Origin: UBA2137 sp050251555
GTDB taxonomy: Bacteria; Pseudomonadota; Alphaproteobacteria; Micavibrionales; Micavibrionaceae
DNA length: 64,000 nucleotides
Assembly: GCA_050251555.1 (NCBI GenBank)
Contig: JBFWMN010000001.1
Coordinates: forward strand, 1-64,000
Reading direction: 5' to 3'
The notes beneath the pieces were generated by a model that saw nothing but the letters and a program-made list of their open reading frames with translations, was not told the DNA's origin and searched no databases. Shown in pieces: positions 18,396 through 27,367 of the stretch. Both the position numbers and the translations under genes were made by a program. Each line of letters starts with the position of its first letter. The stretch's first letter is position 1.

Positions 18396-18567
18396 GACGG
18401 TCCTCATGATAGCACGGGCTTTCTTAACAGGATACTACCGAAATACCCTTGTAAAACGGCTTTTTGAAGCGGGTTTGGGCTGGCTATTTTAAAAAGAGTT
18501 TTGTAGGATCACATCCGAACAAACACAGCATTGATATCTAAAAAATAAGACGACAAAGGAAAGCACA

Positions 18568-19422
18568 ATGTCTTTATCCGGAATTTTGGCTGGCAAACGC
18601 GGTCTCATCATGGGCGTTGCCAATGACCGCTCAATCGCTTGGGGTATGGCAACAGCCTGCCACGAGCAAGGCGCGGAGCTGGCCTTCACCTATCAGGGCG
18701 AGGCTCTGGAAAAACGCGTTCGCCCGCTGGCTGAAAAACTCGGTTCGACATTGGTCCTGCCTTGCGACGTGACAGATCACGCATCACTCGAAGCCACTTT
18801 TGCCGAGATTGAAAAGGCATGGGGCAAGATTGATTTTGTCGTTCACGCGATTGCTTTTTCCGATAAATCCGAACTGGATGGTCTGTATCTCAACACATCC
18901 CGTGATAACTTCCTGCGCACGATGGATATTTCGGTCTTTTCATTCACGGCTGTGGCTCAAAAAGCAGCGCCTCTTATGAATGAAGGCGGTTCACTTGTGA
19001 CACTTACCTATTACGGTGCCGAGCGCGTGATGCCGCATTACAATGTGATGGGTGTTGCAAAGGCCGCACTTGAGGCCTCCGTGCGTTACCTTGCTACGGA
19101 TTTGGGTCCGCAAAATATCCGCGTCAATGCCATTTCGGCAGGCCCGATCAAGACATTGGCGGCCAGCGGTATCGGTGATTTCCGTTATATCCTGAAATGG
19201 AACGAGCTGAATTCTCCCTTGCGCCGTAACGTGACGCTTGAAGATGTCGGACGCTCAGGCCTTTACCTGCTCTCGGAACTGGGAAGCGGTGTGACAGGCG
19301 AAGTTCTTCACGTTGATAGCGGTTATCACACGGTCGGCATGGTCTCGATTGATGCGGCCCGTGAAACAGCGGAGCTTCTTTCCGATATTGCTCCCAAGAA
19401 CGGCTCGGAAGAGGCGGCCTAG
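18568..19422 (+). CDS. fabI: Enoyl-[acyl-carrier-protein] reductase (NADH)
   Basis: This 284-residue SDR-type enzyme reduces trans-2-enoyl-ACP in the last step of each fatty-acid elongation round. It shows the FabI start SGILAGKRGLIMGVANDRSIAWG (NADH site) and the active-site region TYYGAERVMPHYNVMGVAKA with the catalytic Tyr and Lys. The substrate-loop stretch AISAGPIKTLAASGIGDF is also present. AAAGGAA lies before the ATG. It begins a plus-strand run with a thioesterase, a tautomerase-like gene, aroC and sppA. Confidence 0.97.
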   Translation: MSLSGILAGKRGLIMGVANDRSIAWGMATACHEQGAELAFTYQGEALEKRVRPLAEKLGSTLVLPCDVTDHASLEATFAEIEKAWGKIDFVVHAIAFSDKSELDGLYLNTSRDNFLRTMDISVFSFTAVAQKAAPLMNEGGSLVTLTYYGAERVMPHYNVMGVAKAALEASVRYLATDLGPQNIRVNAISAGPIKTLAASGIGDFRYILKWNELNSPLRRNVTLEDVGRSGLYLLSELGSGVTGEVLHVDSGYHTVGMVSIDAARETAELLSDIAPKNGSEEAA

Positions 19423-19436
19423 GCAAGTACCCCCCC

Positions 19437-19919
19437 ATGAACCAGCCTGCAACACGCCTGTGGTTTGAAGATTACGATTTGTCCTATCTCGAAGGACTTC
19501 GTAACAAGAATATGGGCGAGTTTCTGGGTATCCGTTTTACCGATCTCGGCCCTGATTATTTGCAGGCGCGCATGCCAGTGAATGAACGTACCACCCAGCC
19601 GTTCGGTATTTTACATGGCGGGGCATCCTGCGTTCTTTCAGAAACACTGGGTTCTGTTGCGGCATGGATGACAATTGATCCCAAGAAATACCGCGCCGTC
19701 GGCTTGGAAATTAATGCCAACCATATTCGTGCCGTCACCGAAGGGTTTGTGATCGGCACATGTCGTGCCATCCATACGGGGCGCAGAACTCAAGTCTGGC
19801 ACACCGATATCGTGGAGGAGGCAACAGGTAAAAGGGTCTGTTATTCGGCTCTCACTGTCGCTATTATCGAGCAAGGGTCGCTCTCTACTCAAAAAGACCC
19901 GATCCATTTAGAAAAATAG
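19437..19919 (+). CDS. Hotdog-fold thioesterase (PaaI/YdiI-like)
   Basis: This 160-residue protein is a single hotdog domain. QPFGILHGGASCVLSETLGSVAAW near residues 56-80 holds the HGG motif and the catalytic acid on the following helix, as in YdiI/MenI-type acyl-CoA thioesterases. VGLEINANHIRAV and the final strand RVCYSALTVAIIE also fit. The acyl-CoA substrate is unknown. It starts 14 bases after the fabI stop, so a link to acyl-chain metabolism is plausible. Confidence 0.85.
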   Translation: MNQPATRLWFEDYDLSYLEGLRNKNMGEFLGIRFTDLGPDYLQARMPVNERTTQPFGILHGGASCVLSETLGSVAAWMTIDPKKYRAVGLEINANHIRAVTEGFVIGTCRAIHTGRRTQVWHTDIVEEATGKRVCYSALTVAIIEQGSLSTQKDPIHLEK

Positions 19920-19948
19920 AAAATTCAAACGCTTAAGAGGCTTCTTTC

Positions 19949-20293
19949 ATGCCCCATATCACCCTTGAATATTCCGAAAGCCTCAAAGGTCATTTCGAAT
20001 TGCATACGCTTCTGCGCCGCATGCATGAAGAGCTGGCTTCATTTCCGACTGTTGATAAGCACAAAATTAAAACACGCGCTGTGGCACTAACCGATTGTAT
20101 TGTCGGCAATGATGATGACCCCGACCAGATGATGCATGTCACCGTCAAGTTACTTGAAGGCCGCAGTGTCGAACTCCGGCGCACAATCGGTGAAGCTTTG
20201 CAAAAAGTTGTCAAAAGCCATCTTCTTTCCGATCTTTATTGTTCGGTCACCGTCCATATTTTGGAAATGGACAGGGAGACATATGCGGAATGA
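19949..20293 (+). CDS. 5-carboxymethyl-2-hydroxymuconate isomerase-like tautomerase
   Basis: The 114-residue protein begins MPHITLEYS, so removal of Met leaves Pro1, the catalytic base of the tautomerase superfamily. The rest (MHVTVKLLEGRSVELRRTIGEAL, then YCSVTVHILEMDRETYAE) fits the CHMI family. In homoprotocatechuate degradation the enzyme isomerises 5-carboxymethyl-2-hydroxymuconate, but no other gene of that pathway is here. Its TGA overlaps the aroC ATG (ATGA), so the two are translationally coupled. Confidence 0.8.
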   Translation: MPHITLEYSESLKGHFELHTLLRRMHEELASFPTVDKHKIKTRAVALTDCIVGNDDDPDQMMHVTVKLLEGRSVELRRTIGEALQKVVKSHLLSDLYCSVTVHILEMDRETYAE

Positions 20294-21375
20294 GCGGTAA
20301 TCGCTTCGGAACACTCTTCCAGTATTTGACATGGGGCGAAAGTCACGGGCCTGCCATCGGTGTGGTTGTTGACGGTGTTCCCCCGCGCATTTCTTTATCT
20401 GAAGCAGATATTCAAGAATTTCTGGATGCGCGTAAACCAGGTCAGTCGCGCTTTACAACACAGCGTCAGGAAGCCGATCTGGTCAAAATTCTCTCTGGCG
20501 TATTTGAGGGGCAAACGACAGGCACGCCGATTTCGTTGATGATTGAAAATACCGATCAGCGCTCCAAAGATTATTCGGATATCAAAGATACATTTCGCCC
20601 GGGTCATGCTGATTTCACCTATCAGGAAAAATACGGCATTCGTGATTATAGAGGCGGCGGAAGATCATCTGCCCGTGAAACCGCCTCACGTGTTGCGGCA
20701 GGTGCCGTTGCCCGCAAAGTTTTGGAAAGCCAGATCGGCGCGCAAGTCACAATCCGTGCCGCCGTCGTTCAGGTTGGCCCGCATAAAGTCGACCGCGCAA
20801 GCTGGGACTGGGCGGAACTCGGTAATAATCCGCTTTGGTGTCCTTCAGCCAAATCGGCAAAAGAATGGGAAGCATATCTGGATGCGCAGCGCAAAAGCGG
20901 CTCATCGGCAGGCGCTGTAGTGGAATGCCATATTTCGGGCATCCCCGCAGGTTTAGGCGCACCCGTCTATGACAAGCTGGACGCGGATCTTGCCAAAGCC
21001 ATGATGTCGATTAATGCCGTCAAAGGCGTTGAAATCGGTGAAGGCTTTGATGCGGCTGCACTTGGCGGCGAGGAAAACGCCGATGAAATTCGTTTGGATG
21101 ATAACCGCAACCCCGTTTTCCTCTCCAATCACGCAGGCGGTATTTTAGGCGGCATCTCTAGTGGTCAGGATATTGTGATCCGTGTGGCCTTTAAACCGAC
21201 CAGCTCCATTCTCACACCGCGTAAAACCATTACGGCGGGTGGAGAAGAAACCGATATTATCACCAAAGGGCGGCACGATCCTTGCGTAGGATTACGCGGA
21301 ACGCCTGTCGTTGAGGCTATGGCGGCGTGTGTTCTTGCCGATCATTGGCTCAGACACAAAGCTCAAAATTTATAA
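20290..21375 (+). CDS. aroC: Chorismate synthase
   Basis: With the start at 20290 (MSGNRFGTLFQYLTWGESHG) the protein has 361 residues, normal for AroC. It converts 5-enolpyruvylshikimate 3-phosphate to chorismate using reduced FMN, ending the shikimate pathway. Family marks are GESHGPAIGVVVDGVP, the Arg-rich DYRGGGRSSARETASRVAAGA near residue 130, and the late GGISSGQDIVIRVAFKPTSS and KGRHDPCVGLRG. The longer frame from 20239 would lie inside the upstream gene. Confidence 0.97.
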   Translation: MSGNRFGTLFQYLTWGESHGPAIGVVVDGVPPRISLSEADIQEFLDARKPGQSRFTTQRQEADLVKILSGVFEGQTTGTPISLMIENTDQRSKDYSDIKDTFRPGHADFTYQEKYGIRDYRGGGRSSARETASRVAAGAVARKVLESQIGAQVTIRAAVVQVGPHKVDRASWDWAELGNNPLWCPSAKSAKEWEAYLDAQRKSGSSAGAVVECHISGIPAGLGAPVYDKLDADLAKAMMSINAVKGVEIGEGFDAAALGGEENADEIRLDDNRNPVFLSNHAGGILGGISSGQDIVIRVAFKPTSSILTPRKTITAGGEETDIITKGRHDPCVGLRGTPVVEAMAACVLADHWLRHKAQNL

Positions 21376-21388
21376 GAGGCAAGATATT

Positions 21389-23236
21389 ATGGCTCAAAAG
21401 CGCAAATACGGTTCGACACTCTTTCGTAGATGGAAAGCGCCGACCGCAACGCCCGCCCGTAAAGAGCCGAAAACCCTGCCTGCAGCGGTGTGGCTGACCT
21501 TCACAAAGCTGGTGAAGGGGACGTGTCTTGTGCTTGGCGCGTTTCTTTTGTTCTTTATCGTCCTTGGTATGTTTATCGGCGGAATGGCGGATGAGAGCAA
21601 GTTGAAGCCTATGCCCCGTGACATGGTGCTGCATCTTGAGCTTGAATCGCCTTTGGCTGAAGTTTTACCCAAGGCTTCACTGGTTGATCCTTTTGCTGGG
21701 GCAGGGCTGACATTACCAAGTGTCGTGGCCGGACTTCATAAGGCTGCAACCGATACACGTGTCAAAGCCGTGATCATTTCTCTGTACGGGAATTCACAAA
21801 GCATCTCTGCTGTGCAGGAATTGCGCGAGGAAATTCAGTACGCCCGCAGTATGGGCAAGAAAGTCTTTATCCTGTCCGACGATTATGGTGCAGGCGGTGC
21901 AGGGGGCTTAGGCGAATATTATCTGGCGGCGGCCTGTAACGAGATCTGGATGAAGGAAACGGGAATTCTCTCTCTTCCGGGGCTGGGTATTTCTGCGCCT
22001 TATGCGAAAAACGTCCTTGATAAGCTTGGGGTTGAGCCTGAATTTTACCAGCGTAAAGAATATAAGAATGCGATGGAAAGCTTTACGGCAACCCATATGT
22101 CGGAGGCCTCCAAAGAGTCGCTTGGTACACTTGTTGACTCGCTTGCTGGTGTGATTGTTGCCGATATTGCCAAGGATCGCGGACTGTCTCCTGCAGAGGT
22201 TAAGACAGCGATTGATAAGGGATTGCTGCTGCCCGAACAGGCGATAAAATCAAAGTTGGTTGACCATTTGGGCAATGGCGCGATGTTTCTGGATCATCTT
22301 CGCCGTGAAGCGAATATTGATGCCGAGATCGTCAGTTTCAAACGCTATGTGAAAGATGTTGAGCCCTTCAGCAAGGGGCAGAGCAAAGTTGCTTTCATTA
22401 CGCTTGAAGGCGCAATCGGCGCGGAATTGCCTCATGACACGAAGAATGACGAAGAAGCGGTTCTGTCTTCATCGGAAGTGGCCCGTGCCTTATACGAAGC
22501 AGCCATGCGTGATGATATCAAAGCGGTTCTTTTGCGTATTGATTCACCTGGCGGTACGCCTGCGGCTGCCGAAGAGGTGAGAAAAGCCGTTCTGTTTGTT
22601 AAGGAACAAGGCAAACCGATTTATGTTTCGATGGGCTCGACTGCCGCTTCGGGCGGCTATTGGGCGGCGGCCTCGGCCGACCGCATTTATGCGCTTCCCG
22701 GCACATTAACGGGTTCGATCGGGGTTGTCGGCGGAAAGATTGTGTTAGGCGGTCTTTATAAGAAAATCGGGATTAACTGGGATAAAGTCACATACGGGGC
22801 GAATACCGATTTCTGGTCATCCATCACGCATTTTACGCCTGAACAACAGGCTCGCTTTAATGCGATGCTCGATAAAACCTATGCCGACTTTACAGCTATT
22901 GTTGCGGAAGGGCGTGGCCTGACACCCAAGCGCGTTGAAGACATTGCCAAGGGTCGTGTCTGGTCAGGCGAACAAGCAGAAAAACGCGGGCTTGTCGATG
23001 AGCTGGGCGGTTTCCGCGACACGTTGGACGGATTGGCGACAAAGCTCGGTTATCAAGGTGCGGATGATCTCGCGCTCGTGCGTTTGCCCGAACCGAAAAG
23101 CACATGGCAGGAATTTTCAGATCTTCTTGAGCAAAGTGCGTCTTTGCCGATCTTCTTTAAAAATGTGATGAGCTGGTTGAATGTGTTCGAGGCCACACCC
23201 AACGATGTGATGGCACCGCCCTTAGAGCTTCGTTAA
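21389..23236 (+). CDS. sppA: Signal peptide peptidase SppA, 67-kDa type (S49)
   Basis: The start at 21389 gives 615 residues, the long SppA form with tandem S49 halves. A single membrane anchor lies near residues 38-65 (LVLGAFLLFFIVLGMFIGG). The catalytic Lys is in the N-terminal half (YQRKEYKNAMESFTATHMSE) and the nucleophile Ser in the C-terminal half (GSTAASGGYWAAASADRIYA, then TLTGSIGVVGGK). It degrades cleaved signal peptides in the inner membrane. It follows aroC by 13 bases and ends 10 bases from convergent dxs. Confidence 0.93.
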   Translation: MAQKRKYGSTLFRRWKAPTATPARKEPKTLPAAVWLTFTKLVKGTCLVLGAFLLFFIVLGMFIGGMADESKLKPMPRDMVLHLELESPLAEVLPKASLVDPFAGAGLTLPSVVAGLHKAATDTRVKAVIISLYGNSQSISAVQELREEIQYARSMGKKVFILSDDYGAGGAGGLGEYYLAAACNEIWMKETGILSLPGLGISAPYAKNVLDKLGVEPEFYQRKEYKNAMESFTATHMSEASKESLGTLVDSLAGVIVADIAKDRGLSPAEVKTAIDKGLLLPEQAIKSKLVDHLGNGAMFLDHLRREANIDAEIVSFKRYVKDVEPFSKGQSKVAFITLEGAIGAELPHDTKNDEEAVLSSSEVARALYEAAMRDDIKAVLLRIDSPGGTPAAAEEVRKAVLFVKEQGKPIYVSMGSTAASGGYWAAASADRIYALPGTLTGSIGVVGGKIVLGGLYKKIGINWDKVTYGANTDFWSSITHFTPEQQARFNAMLDKTYADFTAIVAEGRGLTPKRVEDIAKGRVWSGEQAEKRGLVDELGGFRDTLDGLATKLGYQGADDLALVRLPEPKSTWQEFSDLLEQSASLPIFFKNVMSWLNVFEATPNDVMAPPLELR

Positions 23237-23246
23237 GGGAACTCCG

Positions 23247-25160
23247 CTAAGAGAGCAAATCCTCAACAGCTTTTTTGATGTGGGCGGTCGAAAGGCCTGC
23301 TGCCTCATATTGCTTTTCAGGGCTGTCATGGTCCTGATACGTGTCGGGCAGGGTGAGGGCGCGGACTTTAAGCCCTTTATCGAGCTTTCCGGCATTGGCA
23401 AGATAAGACAGGACATGCGCCCCAAAGCCGCCTGCCGAACCTTCTTCAATTGTAATCAATGCGTCGTAATGTTCGGCAATCCCATCCAGCATGGCTGTGT
23501 CCAGCGGCTTGGCAAAACGTGCGTCAATCAACGTGCAATTCAGTTCTTGTGCGACAGGCAAAGCCTCTGCAAGGCGTGTTCCGAGCGAAAGAATGGCGAC
23601 TTTCTCACCGCCGCGAATAATGCGTGATTTCCCGATCGGCATAGATAAGGGGGCATCAGGCAATTCAACGCCTGTCCCGTTGCCGCGGGGGAAACGGAAA
23701 GCAATCGGCCCGTCATTATAAAGGGCTGCAGTGTGCACGGCGTGAACAAGTTCGGCCTCATCACTGGGGGCCATCACGACCATATTGGGAAGGCAGCAAA
23801 GATAGGCGAGATCAAATGATCCCGCATGTGTCGCACCATCCGCACCAACCAGACCTGCGCGGTCCATGGCAAAGCGCACGGGCAAATTCTGGATTGCGAC
23901 ATCATGAATGAGTTGGTCATAGGCGCGTTGCAGGAAGGTTGAGTAGATTGTGGCAAAAGGCTTCATACCCTCAGCAGCCAAGCCTGCGGCAAAGGTCACG
24001 GCATGTTGTTCGGCAATACCTACATCGAAGGAACGGTTGGGGTATTCTGCGGCAAAGCTATCAAGACCCGTGCCTGACGGCATGGCGGCAGTAATCGCGA
24101 CGATCTTGTCATCTTCGGCAGCTTCCTTGATAAGCTGCTGAGCGAAAACCTTGGTGTAAGCGGGGGCTGCGGCTTTGGGCTTATTTTGCGCACCTGTTAC
24201 GACATCGAATTTGGCAACGCCATGCATCTTATCCGCCGAATTTTCAGCAGGCGCATAGCCTTTGCCCTTTTTGGTCACAGCATGTAAGAGGACAGGCCCG
24301 TGATTAGGGGCATCTTTCAGATTGCGCAGAAGCGGCAACAGCTCATCCAAATTATGTCCGTCGACAGGGCCCACATAGTAAAAGCCCATTTCCTCAAACA
24401 ATGTACCATCACCCATTGCCACGCGTGCGGCCTCTTCGGCATGCTTGGCGGCTTGCTTTAGGGGGCGGGGCAGGAAGTTCGTAACCTTTTTGGCAATTTC
24501 GCGCGCGCCGATATAGCGCTTCGAAGAGACAAGACGGTTGAGGTGTGAGCGCAGCGCACCCGTCGGGGGTGCAATCGACATATCGTTATCATTTAAAATG
24601 ACAATCAGGCGTGAGCCCAGATCGCCCGCATTATTCATGGCTTCATAGGCCATCCCTGCCGACATCGCACCGTCGCCGATCACGGCAATCACGTGATTGT
24701 TTTTACCCTGCAAATCGCGGGCGACAGCCATGCCCAACCCTGCCGAGATCGAGGTTGAGGAGTGGCCCGCGCCAAAGGCGTCATATTCGCTTTCCGAGCG
24801 TTTGGTAAAGCCTGACAGCCCGCCGCCTTGGCGAATGGTGCTCATGCGATCCTTACGACCCGTCAGCATTTTATGCGGATAACATTGGTGTCCGACGTCC
24901 CAGATCAGCTTGTCATCGGGTGTATTGAAAACGGCGTGAATGGCGACAGTCAGTTCGACAACGCCTAAAGAGGCGCCCAAATGCCCGCCCGTTTTGGCAA
25001 CGGAAGAGACTAGCTCGTCACGCACTTCGTTCGCGAGGGCTTTCAGTTCGGCGTCAGAAAAAGATTTCAGATCAGCAGGGGTCGAGACACGATCAAGCAA
25101 AGAAGAGGGCGCAATGCGCTCATCGGATGTTTGCGGATTCTGTGAAACGGTTTGGGCCAT
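23247..25160 (-). CDS. dxs: 1-deoxy-D-xylulose-5-phosphate synthase
   Basis: This 637-residue thiamine diphosphate enzyme condenses pyruvate with glyceraldehyde 3-phosphate, the entry step of the MEP isoprenoid pathway. It shows VGHQCYPHKMLTGR, the TPP motif GDGAMSAGMAYEAMNNAG, the C-terminal FDVGIAEQHAVTFAAGLA with the catalytic Glu, and DRAGLVGADGATHAG. It is the last gene of HDAC–xseB–ispA–dxs; the start codon lies in a long palindrome shared with the ispA stop. Confidence 0.97.
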   Translation of the reverse strand: MAQTVSQNPQTSDERIAPSSLLDRVSTPADLKSFSDAELKALANEVRDELVSSVAKTGGHLGASLGVVELTVAIHAVFNTPDDKLIWDVGHQCYPHKMLTGRKDRMSTIRQGGGLSGFTKRSESEYDAFGAGHSSTSISAGLGMAVARDLQGKNNHVIAVIGDGAMSAGMAYEAMNNAGDLGSRLIVILNDNDMSIAPPTGALRSHLNRLVSSKRYIGAREIAKKVTNFLPRPLKQAAKHAEEAARVAMGDGTLFEEMGFYYVGPVDGHNLDELLPLLRNLKDAPNHGPVLLHAVTKKGKGYAPAENSADKMHGVAKFDVVTGAQNKPKAAAPAYTKVFAQQLIKEAAEDDKIVAITAAMPSGTGLDSFAAEYPNRSFDVGIAEQHAVTFAAGLAAEGMKPFATIYSTFLQRAYDQLIHDVAIQNLPVRFAMDRAGLVGADGATHAGSFDLAYLCCLPNMVVMAPSDEAELVHAVHTAALYNDGPIAFRFPRGNGTGVELPDAPLSMPIGKSRIIRGGEKVAILSLGTRLAEALPVAQELNCTLIDARFAKPLDTAMLDGIAEHYDALITIEEGSAGGFGAHVLSYLANAGKLDKGLKVRALTLPDTYQDHDSPEKQYEAAGLSTAHIKKAVEDLLS

Positions 25161-25184
25161 AAGAAGCTTATATAAGCTTCTTAT
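25159..25184. repeat. Perfect 26-bp palindrome across ispA stop and dxs start
   Basis: Each half reads ATAAGAAGCTTAT, making a perfect palindrome with two AAGCTT cores. On the minus-strand mRNA it covers the ispA stop codon at one end and the first bases of the dxs ATG at the other, with the only purine-rich stretch (AAGAAG) inside the stem. A hairpin of up to 11 bp with a four-base turn could form. It may limit ribosome access to dxs or be a processing site. Confidence 0.7.
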
Positions 25185-26092
25185 GCGCGGCGTTCAAGCA
25201 CGTAATAGGCCAGTTCTTTCAAAACATCGGCGCGATTGCCAAAGACATGCAAATGTCCGACGGCCTGTTCCACCAGCATTTCAGCGCGTTGGCGGGCTTG
25301 TTCCTTACCCAGAGTGGATACGAATGTTGCCTTACCTGCGGCTTCGTCCTGATTGGCGGGTTTGCCCAAGATGCCCGGATCGGCCTCCACATCCAGAATA
25401 TCGTCGGTCACCTGGAAGGCGAGACCGAGATCAAAGGCATAGTTACGTAAGGAGCGACGGTAGATGTCGGATGCTTTACCCAGAACCGCGCCGCTCTCGC
25501 AAGCAAAAGCCATCAGTTTCCCTGTTTTCATGCGTTGCAGGCGCGAGATCGTGCCAAGGTCGAAATCCTCACCTTCGGCAATCAGGTCAAGCATTTGTCC
25601 GCCGACCATGCCGTGACCGCCTGCCGCTTGGGAGAGCATGTTCACAAGCTCAATACGTACGCGGGGGTCTTCGTGTGTTTCATTTTCCGAAATAATCTGG
25701 AAAGCGAACGTCAAAAGCGCGTCACCTGCCAGAATGGCAGTGGCTTCATCAAATTCAATATGCGTGGCAGGCTTGCCGCGACGTGTTTCGGAGTTATCCA
25801 TGGCAGGTAAATCGTCATGGATCAGCGAATAACAGTGCAGCATCTCGAGAGCCGCACCAACGCGACGTGCGCGCATCTCATCCACGCCGAACAATTTGGC
25901 AGACTGAATAACCATGAAGGGGCGCAGACGTTTACCGCCGCCCATTGAGGCATAGCGCATGGCTTCGTATAGCGGGGCTTCGGGCAAATCGCTTTCAGGC
26001 AAAAGGCGACCGATGGTCTTTTCAACGGCTTCAGCTGTATCTTTCACCAGTGCGGTAAATTCGGGGCTCGCTTCGCGTAAGGATGGGGCCAT
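25181..26092 (-). CDS. ispA: Polyprenyl/farnesyl diphosphate synthase
   Basis: This 303-residue trans-prenyl synthase has the first Asp-rich motif HDDLPAMDNSETRRGKPATH near residues 92-111 and the second, DDILDVEADPGILGK, near 230. Residues before the first motif (ALEMLHCYSLI) fit the short-chain farnesyl type. It makes farnesyl diphosphate from IPP and DMAPP in the cytoplasm. xseB lies 29 bases upstream and dxs 20 bases downstream, the same order as in Escherichia coli. Confidence 0.93.
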   Translation of the reverse strand: MAPSLREASPEFTALVKDTAEAVEKTIGRLLPESDLPEAPLYEAMRYASMGGGKRLRPFMVIQSAKLFGVDEMRARRVGAALEMLHCYSLIHDDLPAMDNSETRRGKPATHIEFDEATAILAGDALLTFAFQIISENETHEDPRVRIELVNMLSQAAGGHGMVGGQMLDLIAEGEDFDLGTISRLQRMKTGKLMAFACESGAVLGKASDIYRRSLRNYAFDLGLAFQVTDDILDVEADPGILGKPANQDEAAGKATFVSTLGKEQARQRAEMLVEQAVGHLHVFGNRADVLKELAYYVLERRA

Positions 26093-26121
26093 GACGTGCT
26101 CTTATTCTTTCTTATGAGGGC

Positions 26122-26370
26122 TTAAAAACTTTCGGGATCGACCTCGGTCGCTTTGGGCGTGCCGTCAGGGCTGATCGTAATTTTTTCAATTTTGAGACGG
26201 GCTTCTTTCAGCTTGGTCTCGCAATGCTTTTTCAGGGCCACACCGCGCTCATACGCTTCAATCGACTGCTCAAGGGGCGTGTTACCGCTCTCAAGCGAAC
26301 GGACAAGCGTTTCCAGCTCATTCAAAGCATCTTCGAAGCTTAAAGCCTCAACTTTTGCAGCATTTGCCAT
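26122..26370 (-). CDS. xseB: Exodeoxyribonuclease VII small subunit
   Basis: The 82-residue protein has the XseB pattern SFEDALNELETLVRSLESGN, followed by TPLEQSIEAYERGVALKKHCE. It forms a helical hairpin that binds the large subunit XseA to make the single-strand-specific nuclease ExoVII. XseA is not in the window. Its place before ispA and dxs is a widely conserved operon arrangement. Confidence 0.93.
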   Translation of the reverse strand: MANAAKVEALSFEDALNELETLVRSLESGNTPLEQSIEAYERGVALKKHCETKLKEARLKIEKITISPDGTPKATEVDPESF

Positions 26371-26443
26371 GTCGTTTAAGGTCTGGTTAGCGGGTTTTTT
26401 ATTTTAAAAAGCGGGTGAAGTGTATGCGAAAGGCGGCTTTATC

Positions 26444-27367
26444 TCAAGTCGAAATGCCAAAAAGCGGACGCAAAAACGCATCGGCGGCTTCAGCCAGCGC
26501 ATCCGTATCATATCCGCCCTCAAGACAGGCCAGAGTCTTATAGGCGTGAAGCTGTTTGCCAAGATAGGCATAGTCATCATTTGTCCAGCGGAGCGAGGCA
26601 AGAGGGTCGGCTGCGTGCGCATCAAATCCGGCAGAAACGACCACAAGATCGGGATTAAAGTCTTTTAAGGCAGGAAAGACCGCATACTTGTATATATCCC
26701 GCATCTCAGTTGATCCTGAGCGGTTGGGCAGCGGGATATTGAGGATTTTTCCCGCAACAGATGTATCAGGCCCGCCTGTGCCCGGATAAAGAGGCCATTC
26801 ATGAGTGGAGATAAAGAACAACCCGTCACTGTCTTTGTCACGCATCATCGCATCCGTGCCGTTGCCGTGATGAACGTCGAAATCCAGCAGGGCAACGCGT
26901 TGTGCGCCGTTCGCACGGGCATAGCTTGCGGCAATAAAGACAGTATTCAGAAAACAAAAGCCCATGGCTTTGTGGGGTTCGGCATGGTGTCCTGGCGGGC
27001 GAGAAGCAATAAAAACATGATTTGCCCGACCTGCCAGCAGATCATCAACCCCCTGCAGGGCAGCACCTGCGGCAAGTTTGGCGGCATCCAGAGAAGCAGG
27101 GTTCATTGAGGTATCACCATCCAGCATCGTGTAATCCTCATCAGGTACGGATTCCTCTAGGATATCGAGGTAAGAGGCCTTATGGGCGCGTAAGATATCC
27201 TCGCGTTCAGCCATGCGGGTCACGTCAAGGCAGGCTTGGGCGTAATAAGGGGTGCTTTCGAATAAAGCTTTCAAACTTTCCAGTCTTTTGGGGGATTCCG
27301 GATGGGAAAGCCCCATTTCATGTTGGAAAAAGCGCGGATTGCTATATATCCTGTATGTGAAACCCAT
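26444..27367 (-). CDS. Histone deacetylase-family amidohydrolase
   Basis: I set the start at 27367 (MGFTYRIYSNPRFFQHEMGL), giving 307 residues; a start five codons earlier is possible. The zinc site and tyrosine-side motifs are present: SRPPGHHAEPHKAMGFCFLN near 130-149 with the catalytic His pair, LLDFDVHHGNGT near 168 with Asp and His ligands, and VVSAGFDAHAADPL near 250 with the third ligand. Bacterial members deacetylate polyamines or other small substrates. Its start codon overlaps that of the divergent phosphatase gene in a CATG. Confidence 0.9.
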   Translation of the reverse strand: MGFTYRIYSNPRFFQHEMGLSHPESPKRLESLKALFESTPYYAQACLDVTRMAEREDILRAHKASYLDILEESVPDEDYTMLDGDTSMNPASLDAAKLAAGAALQGVDDLLAGRANHVFIASRPPGHHAEPHKAMGFCFLNTVFIAASYARANGAQRVALLDFDVHHGNGTDAMMRDKDSDGLFFISTHEWPLYPGTGGPDTSVAGKILNIPLPNRSGSTEMRDIYKYAVFPALKDFNPDLVVVSAGFDAHAADPLASLRWTNDDYAYLGKQLHAYKTLACLEGGYDTDALAEAADAFLRPLFGIST

